A program made the position numbers and the translations under genes. Shown one piece after another: positions 14,599 through 23,482 of a stretch of DNA of 64,000 nt. The first letter of the stretch is position 1, and each line of letters begins with the position of its first letter. The notes under the pieces were generated by a model. That model searched no databases. It worked only from the letters and a program-made list of their open reading frames with translations, and was not told the DNA's origin. The stretch is from Flavonifractor sp. An10 (GTDB lineage Bacteria; Bacillota; Clostridia; Oscillospirales; Oscillospiraceae): assembly GCF_002161215.1 (NCBI RefSeq), contig NZ_NFMB01000002.1, positions 434,001-498,000 on the forward strand. The letters run 5' to 3'.

Positions 14599-16338
14599 TC
14601 AGTCCCTTCTTGGAGTGTGATAGCCTTTCTGCTGCAGGCTATTTGTAATAACCGGAAATTCCGGCAGAACTGCATGCAGAAATTCCTTTTTGTCTGCATA
14701 GTACACTTTCCGGGCAGCCTTCTCCGGCACCTGATACGGCTTTCCGAAGGTGATACCCCACTCCAGGAACAGCCGCAGCCGGGTGCGCATGGGGTGAGTG
14801 CCGGTTTTCATGACAATGAATTGACCCTTTGGTAATGATTTGAGCTCGTCCGGCGTCATGAGAGGACGCTGGATCATCTGCAGTGACTGCCCGGAATCGC
14901 TCTTGCCCCTGGTGATGGTTCCGCTCATAACCGTGCGGTTGCCCAGGGCCTTGGACAGGGCCTCAGCGGTTTTGCTGTTGGGTGCAAAGCCGCCGAAGAT
15001 GGTGTCCTGCACGTTGTCCTGAATGATCTCCGCACCCTCTTTCCCGTAGTTCTTCTCCAGTTGGGCCAGGGACTGAATGATGGGTACCAGGGTGAGCCGT
15101 CGGGAGCGGCCGGCGGAGAAGAGGGGCAGGATGTCAAAGGCGGGCATGGTGCCCAGCTCGTCGCAGAAAAACACCACCCGGTTCTGCAGCTTTCCGTCGT
15201 GCTCGTCCGCCACGGAGAAGAGCTCCCGGCTCAATGTCTGGATCATCAGCCCGGCCATGAAGTTCTTGGTGGTGTCCTCCTCGGGCAGGATCAGAAAAAT
15301 GGCGGATTTTTGGGAGGCGAAGCTCTCGGCGTCCATGGCGCTGTCAAAGCACAGCACCTGCTCCAGCTCGCTGTCCAGGAAGGTGTTGAGCCGGGCGAGA
15401 ACAGTGGACATGACGGAGGCCATGGACTGTTCCGCGGCGTTGAGGGCGGAGCCGGAGAACCACTTGGCCTTGTGCTCCTCCGGCAGGTGGTCCATGAGGA
15501 ATTGAAACTCGTTTCTCCCCGGCACCATGCTGGGAGCAAGCAGTTCCTGCACCAGCTTGAACACGGACACGATGTGCCTCCGCTCCCGGAGTGCTCCGTC
15601 GATCTCCTTGGGCGGAAGGTATTCGGCCAGCAGCAGGATGACTGCGGTGAGCACACCCTCGGCGGCGTCGTAGAAATACTGGTTCTGGGCAAAGCTCTCC
15701 CCCTCGGGATTGATGATGGTCTTGGATAAAATCTTGGCGTACTTCTCCGACCTGGCCCGGGCCGCCAGATTATCCGGCTTCTGCCGGCACACGTCCATGT
15801 AGTGGTTGATGAGGGTGAGCAGGTTGTAGCCGTCCGAGCGGGTGGGGTTGCGCAGATCCACCACCGCCACCTGGTAGCCGTAGTATTTGGTGGCAATGGC
15901 GCCGTAGTTTCTGGCCAGATCCCCCTTGGTATCCAGGGCCAGAAAGCTCATGCCGCTGGCACAGGCATATTCCATGTTGGGGTACAGAAAGTAAGCCGTC
16001 TTGCCCACACCGGAGGCGCCGATCATCAGGCAGTGGATGTCATCACAATCCACCAGAGCGGCCAACCTGTCCTTTTTCCCAACGCAGCCCAGCACCAGGC
16101 CCTGGGCCTCTGGGAGCTGCTCTCCCTTTCTCCATAGGGCCGGCCGGAAGGGTACCCGCCGGTAGCTCTTGCGGATCTCCTTCTCCGTGGCCCAGCGGGC
16201 AGTTCCGTACTGGCCGTCACCCACCGTCTTGTTCTTGATGCTGTTCAGGCTGCCCCGGTTGGAGAGGGCAGCTATCGCAACCAGAGCTCCAAATACCAGG
16301 GCCAGCAGTCCAATCAACATCCAGTTTTCGTCTATCAT
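14599..16338 (-). CDS. VirD4-like type IV coupling protein
   Basis: This 579-residue membrane-anchored ATPase brings the relaxase-DNA complex to the conjugation channel. One N-terminal hydrophobic segment (residues 5-24) is followed by a Walker A motif GASGVGKT near residue 115 and Walker B VVFFCDELG near 355. These identify the VirD4 family of Gram-positive ICEs. ATG 16338 has AAAGGAG eight bases upstream; the longer frame to 16464 crosses the intergenic space and was rejected. It lies between the TOPRIM gene and a winged-helix gene, all on the minus strand. Confidence 0.9.
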   Translation of the reverse strand: MIDENWMLIGLLALVFGALVAIAALSNRGSLNSIKNKTVGDGQYGTARWATEKEIRKSYRRVPFRPALWRKGEQLPEAQGLVLGCVGKKDRLAALVDCDDIHCLMIGASGVGKTAYFLYPNMEYACASGMSFLALDTKGDLARNYGAIATKYYGYQVAVVDLRNPTRSDGYNLLTLINHYMDVCRQKPDNLAARARSEKYAKILSKTIINPEGESFAQNQYFYDAAEGVLTAVILLLAEYLPPKEIDGALRERRHIVSVFKLVQELLAPSMVPGRNEFQFLMDHLPEEHKAKWFSGSALNAAEQSMASVMSTVLARLNTFLDSELEQVLCFDSAMDAESFASQKSAIFLILPEEDTTKNFMAGLMIQTLSRELFSVADEHDGKLQNRVVFFCDELGTMPAFDILPLFSAGRSRRLTLVPIIQSLAQLEKNYGKEGAEIIQDNVQDTIFGGFAPNSKTAEALSKALGNRTVMSGTITRGKSDSGQSLQMIQRPLMTPDELKSLPKGQFIVMKTGTHPMRTRLRLFLEWGITFGKPYQVPEKAARKVYYADKKEFLHAVLPEFPVITNSLQQKGYHTPRRD

Positions 16339-16473
16339 GGTTCGGTCTCCTTTCTCGTTCTCTGTATTTGAGCCCTCTTCCAGTGTGACCTTCTGGGTGG
16401 TCCACGGTGAACCGACCCCCGGTCCAGGAAAAGGGCATACTTCTCCCTTGGCGGAGGCTGTCATGGTTCCGGC

Positions 16474-17385
16474 TCATAAGCTCTGGACCGCAGTCATGGA
16501 CGGGGATGCTGTAAGCGCACCAGCCACCAGGTCTTCGTTCCAGTCTTTATATACGGGAAGGAGGATACCACAGTGGTATCCTCCTTCCTGCAATTCTGTC
16601 TGGAGCCGTCTGGCGGCAGACTGTCCCGGCCCGTCGTTATCCAGGCAGAGCACCACATCCTGCAGGTTCTGATTCTGCTCCAGCATCCAGTGCATGGCCT
16701 GCCCTCCGGTGCCGCACAGGGCCACATAGCTGTGGGCCTGCCAGTCCTCCGGGTACAGGGTCAGAAACGACAGCATGTCGATGGGCGCCTCAAACACATA
16801 GAGCAGGTTATCTCTCCCCACATGGTGGAAGCTGTATTGGGGGCGGCTGCCCTCCACATTGACCTTGAAGGATTTGCCCCGGCTGTTGGTGCTCCGCTTG
16901 TGGGCGTGGCGGGGGACGCCGCCCTCGTCCGCGCCCACAAAGACACAGTTGTGGTACTGGGCGTCCTCATAGAGCAGTCCCTTCCGGACAAAGTGGGTGA
17001 TGATGGCGCCGTCGATCTGCCGCTGCTTCATGAGGTAGGCATACACCCGGCGCATATTCTGGTGGGGAGGGGGCAGTGCAAAGGGCTTGGGCGGCTCCGT
17101 TTCCCGGCTGCCGGCAACGGGATAGGCGCCATTCAGGAGAAACTCCATAGCCTCCTGATAGGACATGCCGTAGTAGTGCTGGACGAAGCTGACCGGATGC
17201 CCACCCTGGCGGCTGTCGTGGTCGTACCACTCGCAGCCCCGGACGGTAATGCTGTGGTCGTTCTCCAGGCGATACTCCCGCCCAGAGTGGAGCAGCTTTT
17301 CGCCGCGCTGCCGCAGCAGCTCCACCAGATCTACGGTGTTGGCCCGCTCCTTCTGCTCGTCGGTATAGTGGATGTAGGTTCCCAT
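16474..17385 (-). CDS. DUF3991/TOPRIM domain protein
   Basis: This 303-residue protein begins MGTYIHYTDEQKERANTVDLVELL. It has an N-terminal DUF3991 region including VRGCEWYDHDSRQGGHPVSF. A TOPRIM fold follows at about residues 195-285, with YVFEAPIDMLSFL supplying the conserved Glu and VVLCLDNDGPGQ supplying the DxD. Such proteins act like primases or DNA-processing nucleases in conjugative elements. AGGAGG precedes ATG 17385. There are 135 non-coding bases before VirD4 starts. It is probably needed for making the second strand after transfer, which is inference. Confidence 0.8.
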   Translation of the reverse strand: MGTYIHYTDEQKERANTVDLVELLRQRGEKLLHSGREYRLENDHSITVRGCEWYDHDSRQGGHPVSFVQHYYGMSYQEAMEFLLNGAYPVAGSRETEPPKPFALPPPHQNMRRVYAYLMKQRQIDGAIITHFVRKGLLYEDAQYHNCVFVGADEGGVPRHAHKRSTNSRGKSFKVNVEGSRPQYSFHHVGRDNLLYVFEAPIDMLSFLTLYPEDWQAHSYVALCGTGGQAMHWMLEQNQNLQDVVLCLDNDGPGQSAARRLQTELQEGGYHCGILLPVYKDWNEDLVAGALTASPSMTAVQSL

Positions 17386-17405
17386 ATTTTCCTCCTGAAA
17401 ACAGA

Positions 17406-17435
17406 GGACGCCGTGAGCATCTGCCCACGGCGTCC
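17406..17435 (-). terminator. Hairpin terminator between SRAP and TOPRIM genes
   Basis: GGACGCCGTG and CACGGCGTCC form a ten-pair stem with a ten-base loop, with T-rich flanks on the plus strand and shorter ones on the minus strand. It would separate the SRAP transcript from the TOPRIM-VirD4 transcript. Confidence 0.6.
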
Positions 17436-17450
17436 TTTTGTACCTGATAT

Positions 17451-18044
17451 TTAAAAGAGTGAGAGCTGTTGGGAGGCTTCCGCCTCCACATGGGTCAGCT
17501 CCGGCGGTATCTGGCGGAGCAGCTCTCCAGCGGCCTGGGGATTGTGTACCCATTCCTCCACCTGCTCCCGCCTCAGCACCAGCGGCATCCGGTCATGGAT
17601 CTCCGCCATGGAGCCATTGGCCGCCGTGGTGAGAATCACACACCGGTGCTGGCCGGCATAGTCGTTCCACAGCCCCGCCAGATAGAGGGCCCGATCCGGG
17701 CCCGGCATCTGGAACCGATACTTCCGCTTCTGCCCACCCCCATGTCCCCACTCATAAAAGCCTGTGGTGGGAAATACGCACCGCCGCCCCAGCACGGACT
17801 GACGGAACATGGGCCGCTCCAGGGCGGTCTCACTGCGGGCGTTGATGATGGCCCTGCCTTTTCCGCCCACCCCCGGATAACCCCACACCATAACCTCCGG
17901 AGCCAGCTCCGCCCCTGCCTCCATCAACACAGGCACCGGATCGGTAGGGAAGACCTCTCCGGTTTTGAACTTGTCCTGCACCTGCTGCAGGATATCCATG
18001 ATCTCCCGGCTCTCCTGGGGGGACAGGCTGTATCTACCGCACAT
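17451..18044 (-). CDS. SRAP-domain (YedK/HMCES-type) abasic-site protein
   Basis: This 197-residue protein crosslinks to abasic sites in single-stranded DNA and shields them. The start at 18044 is chosen because it places the catalytic cysteine at position 2 (MCGRYS), which the family requires; GAGGTGAG precedes it. NARSET (Asn), FYEWG (Glu) and EIHDRMP (His) complete the active site. The last five residues are QLSLF, a canonical beta-clamp binding motif, which is unusual at this place in the family. It is divergent from a Y-family polymerase across a LexA-like box, so it is probably SOS-induced. Confidence 0.9.
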   Translation of the reverse strand: MCGRYSLSPQESREIMDILQQVQDKFKTGEVFPTDPVPVLMEAGAELAPEVMVWGYPGVGGKGRAIINARSETALERPMFRQSVLGRRCVFPTTGFYEWGHGGGQKRKYRFQMPGPDRALYLAGLWNDYAGQHRCVILTTAANGSMAEIHDRMPLVLRREQVEEWVHNPQAAGELLRQIPPELTHVEAEASQQLSLF

Positions 18045-18119
18045 AGCACTCACCTCGCCACGTTATTCTACCACAAAACTGCCAAAACTTACTCGTGGAT
18101 ATTTGGGCCTGTGTCACAC

Positions 18120-18144
18120 TATACTGGTACTAGAACAAATGTAC
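18120..18144 (+). promoter_or_regulatory. Promoter with LexA-like SOS box
   Basis: TATACT (18120-18125) can serve as a -10 element for the polymerase gene. GAACAAATGTAC (18133-18144) differs from the Gram-positive LexA core GAAC-N4-GTTC at one base. The box lies in the 113-base gap between the divergent SRAP and polymerase genes, where it could control both. Confidence 0.6.
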
Positions 18145-18157
18145 GGGATGTGGTGCG

Positions 18158-19405
18158 GTGGAGCGGGTGATTCTGCACAGCGATTTGAACAACTTTTATG
18201 CCAGCGTGGAGTGCCTGGACAACGCCGCTCTGCGGGGGAAGCCGGTGGCGGTGTGCGGGGATCCCGCCCTGCGCCATGGTATCGTCCTGGCCAAGAGCTA
18301 TGAGGCCAAAGCCTTTGGCGTGGCCACCGGGCAGGCCATCTGGGAGGCCAGGAGCCGCTGTCCCGGCCTGGTGGTGGTGCCGCCCCGGTATGACCGCTAT
18401 CTGGAGCTCTCCCATCAGGTGCGGGAGCTTTACCTCCAGTACACTGACCAGGTGGAGCCCTTTGGATTGGACGAGAGCTGGCTGGACGTGGGCGGCAGCG
18501 CCGCTCTGTTCGGAGACGGGAAGCAAATCGCGGATACCCTGCGGAGGCGGGTCAGGGGAGAGCTTGGCCTGACGGTGTCGGTGGGAGTCTCCTTCAACAA
18601 GGTCTTTGCCAAGCTGGGTAGCGACTATCGAAAGCCGGACGCCACCACGGTGATTACCAGGGAGAACTACCGGGAGCTGGTGTGGGCCCTGCCGGTGAGC
18701 GACCTGCTGTATGTGGGCCCTGCCACCGCCCGGAAGCTGGGCCGGTACGGCGTCTATACCATTGGGGCGTTAGCCCGGTCCAGCCCTGAATTTCTCCATG
18801 CGGTTTTGGGCAAGGTGGGGGTGATGCTGTGGCAGTTCGCCAACGGCCTGGATCGCTCCGGGGTATCCCCCTATTACGCCATACCACCGGTAAAGTCGGT
18901 GGGCAACAGCACCACCGCCCCTCGGGATCTGGTCAGCGATGACGACGTGAAGATCACCCTCTACGCTCTGTGCGAAAGCGTGGCTGCCCGTCTGAGAGAA
19001 CAGCGGTGTCTGTGCTCCACCGTTCAGTTGGGGATCCGGGACAACACCCTACTGCGCTATGAGCGGCAGGAAAAGCTAAAAGCCCCGGCCAGCAACTCCA
19101 CCGACCTGTTTGACGCAGCCTTCCGTCTGTTCTGCACCAACCGCCCCTCCCGGCCGGTGCGCAGCCTGTCCGTCCGTGCCTGCGGACTGTCCCCAGCGGA
19201 GGAGGCACCTCAGCTCTCCCTCTTTCCCGAGGACGTCAAGCGCCGGAAGCGGGAGGACCTGGAGCAGGCGGTGGATCGCATTCGGGCCAAGTACGGCTAC
19301 ACCGGCATCCGGCGAGGCATCCAACTGCTGGACCCGGCGTTGGATCTGGACGCCAAGGGCAGCCATATCATTCACCCCATCGGGTTTCTGGGTACCCTTT
19401 CTTAA
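18158..19405 (+). CDS. dinB: Y-family DNA polymerase (Pol IV/DinB type)
   Basis: This 415-residue translesion polymerase begins at GTG 18158 (ERVILHSDLNNFYASVE), where the catalytic Asp and steric-gate region lie. The second catalytic pair is in EPFGLDESWLDV near residue 105. Later regions include a helix-hairpin-helix (SDLLYVGPATARKLGRYG) and a little-finger domain. The clamp-binding motif QLSLF is at about residue 348, followed by a basic tail. It copies past damage and, in this ICE, may help convert transferred single strands. The ribosome site is weak. Confidence 0.9.
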   Translation: MERVILHSDLNNFYASVECLDNAALRGKPVAVCGDPALRHGIVLAKSYEAKAFGVATGQAIWEARSRCPGLVVVPPRYDRYLELSHQVRELYLQYTDQVEPFGLDESWLDVGGSAALFGDGKQIADTLRRRVRGELGLTVSVGVSFNKVFAKLGSDYRKPDATTVITRENYRELVWALPVSDLLYVGPATARKLGRYGVYTIGALARSSPEFLHAVLGKVGVMLWQFANGLDRSGVSPYYAIPPVKSVGNSTTAPRDLVSDDDVKITLYALCESVAARLREQRCLCSTVQLGIRDNTLLRYERQEKLKAPASNSTDLFDAAFRLFCTNRPSRPVRSLSVRACGLSPAEEAPQLSLFPEDVKRRKREDLEQAVDRIRAKYGYTGIRRGIQLLDPALDLDAKGSHIIHPIGFLGTLS

Positions 19406-19407
19406 GG

Positions 19408-20847
19408 CTATTTCAGCCGCATAGCCACCTCGTGGTCGTCGGCCTTGTGGCCCAGTGCCATGCGCTTTTCCTGGAGCATCCGGCGGCGCTTCCTGTCTAT
19501 GTGCAGGCCCTGCTGGATGGCGTCATCCGAAGACTGCTCCCGGAAGATACGTCCCATGTTATGAAACAGGCTGAGCACACATCCGGCCACCTGGGGCCGC
19601 GTCAGGGGCTGCCGCTCTGCTGTGTGCGGACTGGAAGCAGCTGCGCTCTGCTCTCTGTGGTGCTCCGCCTGTCTGGGTGTCTGGGACGGCAAGCTGCTCT
19701 GCTGTGACACGTTATGTTGTGGAAGCTCATCCCGGCACAACTGGAGCACCTCCCGGATGACCATATTGCGCACGGATTTGAACTCCTTCTGCCGGGACAG
19801 CGGTACCCGCTGGGGCGGATGCTCCGTGTAGGTGCGGCACACCTCCTCCCGCATCTGGTTCCACAGGTCATAGGTGGAAGCAACCCGCTCATCCTTTGCC
19901 AGCTCATCCACGATGGCGTCCACCACCGCCTTGGTCTTAGGCGGCAGATAACCATACACCTTTTTCCCGGTGGTGTTCTGGAGCCGGTCTGCCAACTCCG
20001 TGACCAGCCGCTCCAACACCTTGTTTTCACACTGGCCGTGTTCCAGGTCTGCGGTCAGCTCCGCCATAGCCTGCTCTGCATCCCGGCCCAGGGTATTCCG
20101 GTACTCCGTTTTCTGTTCGTAGACGTGGAGCAGGTCCTGCTCAAAAATGCGCCGGCCGAAGGCTGACTTGACCTGTTCGATGCCCTGTTTGGTCAGGTAA
20201 CCCTCTTTGGGGTCAGTGGAGAAGAGCACCAGGTGGATGTGGGCGCTGTGCTCCTTCCGGTGGAAGGCTGCGTACCAGCGCAGGTGCTCCAGCGGGATCT
20301 TGTAGCCCCTGGCGATCTCCGGGAGGCAGGCGCACACCAGAGCGCGCCAGCTCTCAGCCGTGTCGTAGCCCAGCCGCTCCGCGTCCTCACGGCGGATCGC
20401 CACAACCGGTGTCCACACGTTGCCTGTATGCTCCGCCACCTCCCGAACTGCCTGCGAGAGATTGCGCACCTTGCCGTCACCGTTCCACAGTCCGTGCTCG
20501 CCATCCGTTTGCACACCAGGACGATGAGCCACGTAGTCCAGGTAGTTTTCCACCCGGCTCATAGGCTCCACGAAGTCCTCGCAGGCTTGCTGAATGAAGT
20601 GATCTGCATGGCCTCTGGTCGGCTCCCTCCGGTAATCTTCATACTCCAGCAGCTCCTCCGCACCGGGGAAGTCCCGGAGGATGCGCTGGATATAGGCTTC
20701 CTGCTTTTTGGTCGCCGGCAGATCTCTCTGCTCATCGGGCAGCACCTCTACGCCGGGACGGGCTGCGATGTACCGGACACGGTTGGACAGCTTGGCGGCA
20801 TTTTGTCCGCCTTTCAGGTAGGGGGACATGAAACGGACACGGCTCAT
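19408..20847 (-). CDS. MobP-type relaxase
   Basis: This 479-residue relaxase nicks the transfer origin and stays joined to the 5' end of the DNA. The metal-binding H-x-H motif is in KEHSAHIHLVLFS near residue 212. A conserved tyrosine in RVRYIAARPG (about residue 26) is the likely nucleophile. The C-terminal third is polar and low-complexity (QQSSLPSQTPRQAEHHREQS), as in MobP3-like relaxases of Clostridial ICEs. It overlaps its RHH partner by four bases (ATGA). The stop lies two bases from the end of the convergent polymerase gene. Confidence 0.85.
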   Translation of the reverse strand: MSRVRFMSPYLKGGQNAAKLSNRVRYIAARPGVEVLPDEQRDLPATKKQEAYIQRILRDFPGAEELLEYEDYRREPTRGHADHFIQQACEDFVEPMSRVENYLDYVAHRPGVQTDGEHGLWNGDGKVRNLSQAVREVAEHTGNVWTPVVAIRREDAERLGYDTAESWRALVCACLPEIARGYKIPLEHLRWYAAFHRKEHSAHIHLVLFSTDPKEGYLTKQGIEQVKSAFGRRIFEQDLLHVYEQKTEYRNTLGRDAEQAMAELTADLEHGQCENKVLERLVTELADRLQNTTGKKVYGYLPPKTKAVVDAIVDELAKDERVASTYDLWNQMREEVCRTYTEHPPQRVPLSRQKEFKSVRNMVIREVLQLCRDELPQHNVSQQSSLPSQTPRQAEHHREQSAAASSPHTAERQPLTRPQVAGCVLSLFHNMGRIFREQSSDDAIQQGLHIDRKRRRMLQEKRMALGHKADDHEVAMRLK

Positions 20848-21263
20848 TCGTCAGAGTCAATTTGCCGCTGGAGATCCAGGGCGTCATCAAAGCTGATCTG
20901 ACCATTGGTGCGCAGCACCTCGTCCACCGCATAGGCCCGCAGCTCCCGGCGATTGATGGGATCTGCGCGGAAGTGAGCGGCCACGGTGTGTCCCATCATG
21001 TTGATCTCCACGCACAGCTTGAACAGCAGGCTGCGCAGACGGTTTCCGTTGTCCGCCAGCATACCCCGCAGCGTATCTACCAGAGCGCGGGAGAGATACG
21101 CCGAGGTGTCCTCCGCGGCCAGGTAGCCCATGTAGAACCGCAGCGCTTTTTCAGCAAACTCCCCACGACTTTTACAGTTGTCCTCCTCCAGCCAGCCGTC
21201 CATCCGGCGGACAATTCCCGGCTTGAGCCAGAGGGTAATTTTTAGCCTGTTTTTATCGTCCAT
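20844..21263 (-). CDS. Relaxosome accessory protein, MobC-like RHH
   Basis: This 139-residue protein begins MDDKNRLKITLWLKPGIVRRMD, a ribbon-helix-helix DNA-binding start, followed by KSRGEFAEKALRFYMGYL and helical segments. It would bind beside the nick site and help the relaxase open the DNA. GAGGAGG lies before ATG 21263, which rules out the longer frame. Its direct upstream neighbour is the 358-base gap that probably contains oriT, the usual arrangement oriT-mobC-relaxase. Confidence 0.8.
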   Translation of the reverse strand: MDDKNRLKITLWLKPGIVRRMDGWLEEDNCKSRGEFAEKALRFYMGYLAAEDTSAYLSRALVDTLRGMLADNGNRLRSLLFKLCVEINMMGHTVAAHFRADPINRRELRAYAVDEVLRTNGQISFDDALDLQRQIDSDE

Positions 21264-21621
21264 AAGTCCTCCTCGTTTACCACGGCGGTGTAAAAGAGGC
21301 TTAACTCCTTGCAACACCGCGCTTTTTCAAAGAAACCACCGCTTTAAAACTTAGAAACAGTCAATACCGACGGCGGTACTCAAATCCGGGAAAAGCCCCG
21401 CACTGCGGGGCTTTGTGGGCGGACAGCCGGGGTTCACCACGGCGGTCCTTTATCCTAGTACTAAAATCGAACAGCCCGGAAGCGCACATCCGGGGTGAAA
21501 TCTGCCCCAGAAAACGGCCCGAAGCGGGAGCTGACAGCCTGGAGGGGCGGAGATACCCCTTGCGGTCGAAAGCGGGCACACAGCGCCTCACAGCGGCTCA
21601 CGCGCGGGTAACCAGCGGTGG
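21264..21621. other. Probable oriT region
   Basis: This 358-base gap without genes lies upstream of the MobC-like and relaxase genes. It holds three copies of ACGGCGGT (about 21281, 21369 and 21438), one of them inside the small dyad TACCG-ACGG-CGGTA, and several further short inverted repeats. That is the expected character of an origin of transfer for a MobP relaxase. The nick site cannot be placed from sequence alone. Confidence 0.45.
21392..21414 (-). terminator. Hairpin in the oriT gap
   Basis: AAAGCCCCGCA and TGCGGGGCTTT form a perfect 11-pair stem with a one-base centre. It could end the transcript from the 347-residue gene upstream, or be a relaxosome structure. Confidence 0.6.
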
Positions 21622-22665
21622 TTACATCTGAGGCGCAGCAGGCCCTTGCATTTCAGATAGGTAGTGTGCCCGGCAGTCCTCCAGATGCATGCCGGTCATC
21701 TTCACACAGATTGCGTCCATTCTTTTGCCCAGCACCAACTGTTCGTGGACGGTCAGCGGATACCGATACTCCAGTTCTCCCTCTGCACCCCGGTCATGAA
21801 ATACAGACAGGGCGCTGCACACCTTGCCCGTGTCCAGGTCATAGACAGCACAGGCTGTCAGGAAGTCGTCATTGTCAGCCTCTGCCACATGAAGCCCGAA
21901 CACAGCATCAGGATCATAGTTGGGAAGCAGATAGAATGTGAGGTGGTTGTCCAGCTCATTGATCTCATGCTCCAGAGTAAGCTCCTCCAGACGGAAGCGG
22001 CGGCTGCCGCACAACACCGGAGGCTCAGGATCCGACGTCAGCTCTTTTCCATCCAATTTGTTGAGTAGGCGTTCCCAGCGTTGATCTGTGGAGAGATCCT
22101 GTTTCCGGAATGCGTGGTAGGCCGCAATGCTCACATCGTGCATCCGATAGGTATGCCAGCCATCCATTGTGCTGACAGCGGAGAACAAGTTCTTATCAAA
22201 ATCCAAGTCAAAGACACCGGATACACAGCCGGTGTTCTCCAGCCTCTGTGACACCAGCTGGTCGAACTCTTCCTTGGTGATAGGCTGCCGGTTTTTGAAC
22301 CGCTCCGCAAAAGAAGCTGGTTGTGGATCCTGCTCCTCGGAGAGATAGGTGCGCAAGCGCAGACCGGTATGGAGCAGCTGATCCGCTGTGGCTGTTTTGA
22401 AGTACTGCTCCGCGCCATGACCGGTGACATGGTACGCGGCCCAAGTGGTGTTGGTCATTTGCCGGGCAAGCTGTTCCGCACGCTCGGTTTCGATGCGTTT
22501 TTGTATTACCTGCCGTTCCTCTAAGGGGACGCGGGCAGAATACAGTTCAGCCAGCATCTTCTGCATCACCTGCTCGGTATCTGTTCCCTCCACAGCAAGA
22601 TATTTTTCCAGTGCGCTGAGTTCATACTCATGAATCCAAGTTGCAATTTCGACGGAGCCGCTCAT
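21622..22665 (-). CDS. Hypothetical ICE protein
   Basis: This 347-residue soluble protein is of unknown family. The N-terminal third is helical (LSALEKYLAVEGTDTEQVMQKML). The centre carries ITKEEFDQLVSQRLENTGCVSGVFDLDF, and the C-terminus ends HYLSEMQGPAAPQM, which faintly recalls the Met-rich tails of leading-region proteins in this ICE. An AGGAGG site precedes ATG 22665. It lies upstream of the oriT gap and downstream of the DUF6103-like gene, so it belongs to the transfer operon. Confidence 0.65.
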   Translation of the reverse strand: MSGSVEIATWIHEYELSALEKYLAVEGTDTEQVMQKMLAELYSARVPLEERQVIQKRIETERAEQLARQMTNTTWAAYHVTGHGAEQYFKTATADQLLHTGLRLRTYLSEEQDPQPASFAERFKNRQPITKEEFDQLVSQRLENTGCVSGVFDLDFDKNLFSAVSTMDGWHTYRMHDVSIAAYHAFRKQDLSTDQRWERLLNKLDGKELTSDPEPPVLCGSRRFRLEELTLEHEINELDNHLTFYLLPNYDPDAVFGLHVAEADNDDFLTACAVYDLDTGKVCSALSVFHDRGAEGELEYRYPLTVHEQLVLGKRMDAICVKMTGMHLEDCRAHYLSEMQGPAAPQM

Positions 22666-22787
22666 TGTAACACCTCCTGTTCCGCCGCCTGATTGATTTT
22701 TGCTTGCTGTGCGTGCTGTGCCGGATGACTTTGCTCTGATGTGTATTCAGCGGTCGGTTGCATCGGTATGTGTTCTTGTTTGTGAAT

Positions 22788-23093
22788 TTATATTTCCTCA
22801 CCGGTTCCGCCTCCCATGTTCTGAAGTGCGCCATCATGTGCCCGCTCAGCTTGCGGCGAATGACACTCTTGATTTGGCTTCACACCCCGCCGGGGCCTGG
22901 GGCGGGAAGAGGTGGGTTTGCATTTGCTGTCCAGGTACTCCCGCATCTCCTCTGGAACACATTTCTCATAGAGCTGATCCAATGCACGCTGCAGCTCCTT
23001 CTCAGGTGTGCTCTTTTCCTTGGCAGACAAAAAATACCGAAGGGCATCCAGCCGCTCCGGTTCCATGGTTACTTTCAATTCAATCTTTTCCAT
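22788..23093 (-). CDS. DUF6103-like small ICE protein
   Basis: This 101-residue protein begins MEKIELKVTMEPERLDALRYFL, an RHH-like start, followed by the helical PEKELQRALDQLYEKCVPEEMREYL and a basic proline-rich tail (KPTSSRPRPRRGVK). Proteins of this shape are labelled DUF6103 in Clostridial conjugative elements; their role is unknown. GAGGTG precedes ATG 23093. The longer frame to 23360 is a shadow of the DUF3846 gene. It ends 122 bases before the 347-residue gene. Confidence 0.6.
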   Translation of the reverse strand: MEKIELKVTMEPERLDALRYFLSAKEKSTPEKELQRALDQLYEKCVPEEMREYLDSKCKPTSSRPRPRRGVKPNQECHSPQAERAHDGALQNMGGGTGEEI

Positions 23094-23103
23094 TGGGCAC
23101 ACC

Positions 23104-23469
23104 TCACATGGAGTAGAACTCAAAGCGGAAGGCATTTTCCACTTCGCCGGGCTGGAAGGTCTCCGGCTGTGCGAATCGCTGAGTGAAGTGCTCCATCTGC
23201 TCCGGGGTGAGGGAGCAGAAATCGCCGTCGTCCGTACACCCTGCCAGGAAAAAGGTACCGGTGATGATATCATTCCCCAGCCGGCGATTTCCCTCCAGCC
23301 CGTTGAGTTTGCCATCCTCATTGCACACCAGGCAGGCATTGTCCAGCGCGATGACCTCAATGTATCCGCCCACCATCTTCTGGGCAGCTTCCAGTGTATT
23401 GGGGATAGTCACAGTCTCCGGAACCTTTCCAGGCTCCACTTTCAGTATGGTGATCTGGTTGCTTTTCAT
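23104..23469 (-). CDS. DUF3846-domain protein
   Basis: This 121-residue protein has the DUF3846 pattern: ITILKVEPGKVPETVTIPNTLEAAQKMVGGYIEVI, then ACLVCNEDGKLNGLEGNR and DIITGTFFLAG. DUF3846 proteins are common in phages and conjugative elements and are of unknown function. GGAGG precedes ATG 23469. It stands 13 bases from the stop of the M23 hydrolase gene upstream and ten bases before the DUF6103-like gene. Confidence 0.8.
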   Translation of the reverse strand: MKSNQITILKVEPGKVPETVTIPNTLEAAQKMVGGYIEVIALDNACLVCNEDGKLNGLEGNRRLGNDIITGTFFLAGCTDDGDFCSLTPEQMEHFTQRFAQPETFQPGEVENAFRFEFYSM

Positions 23470-23482
23470 TTGAATTACCTCC

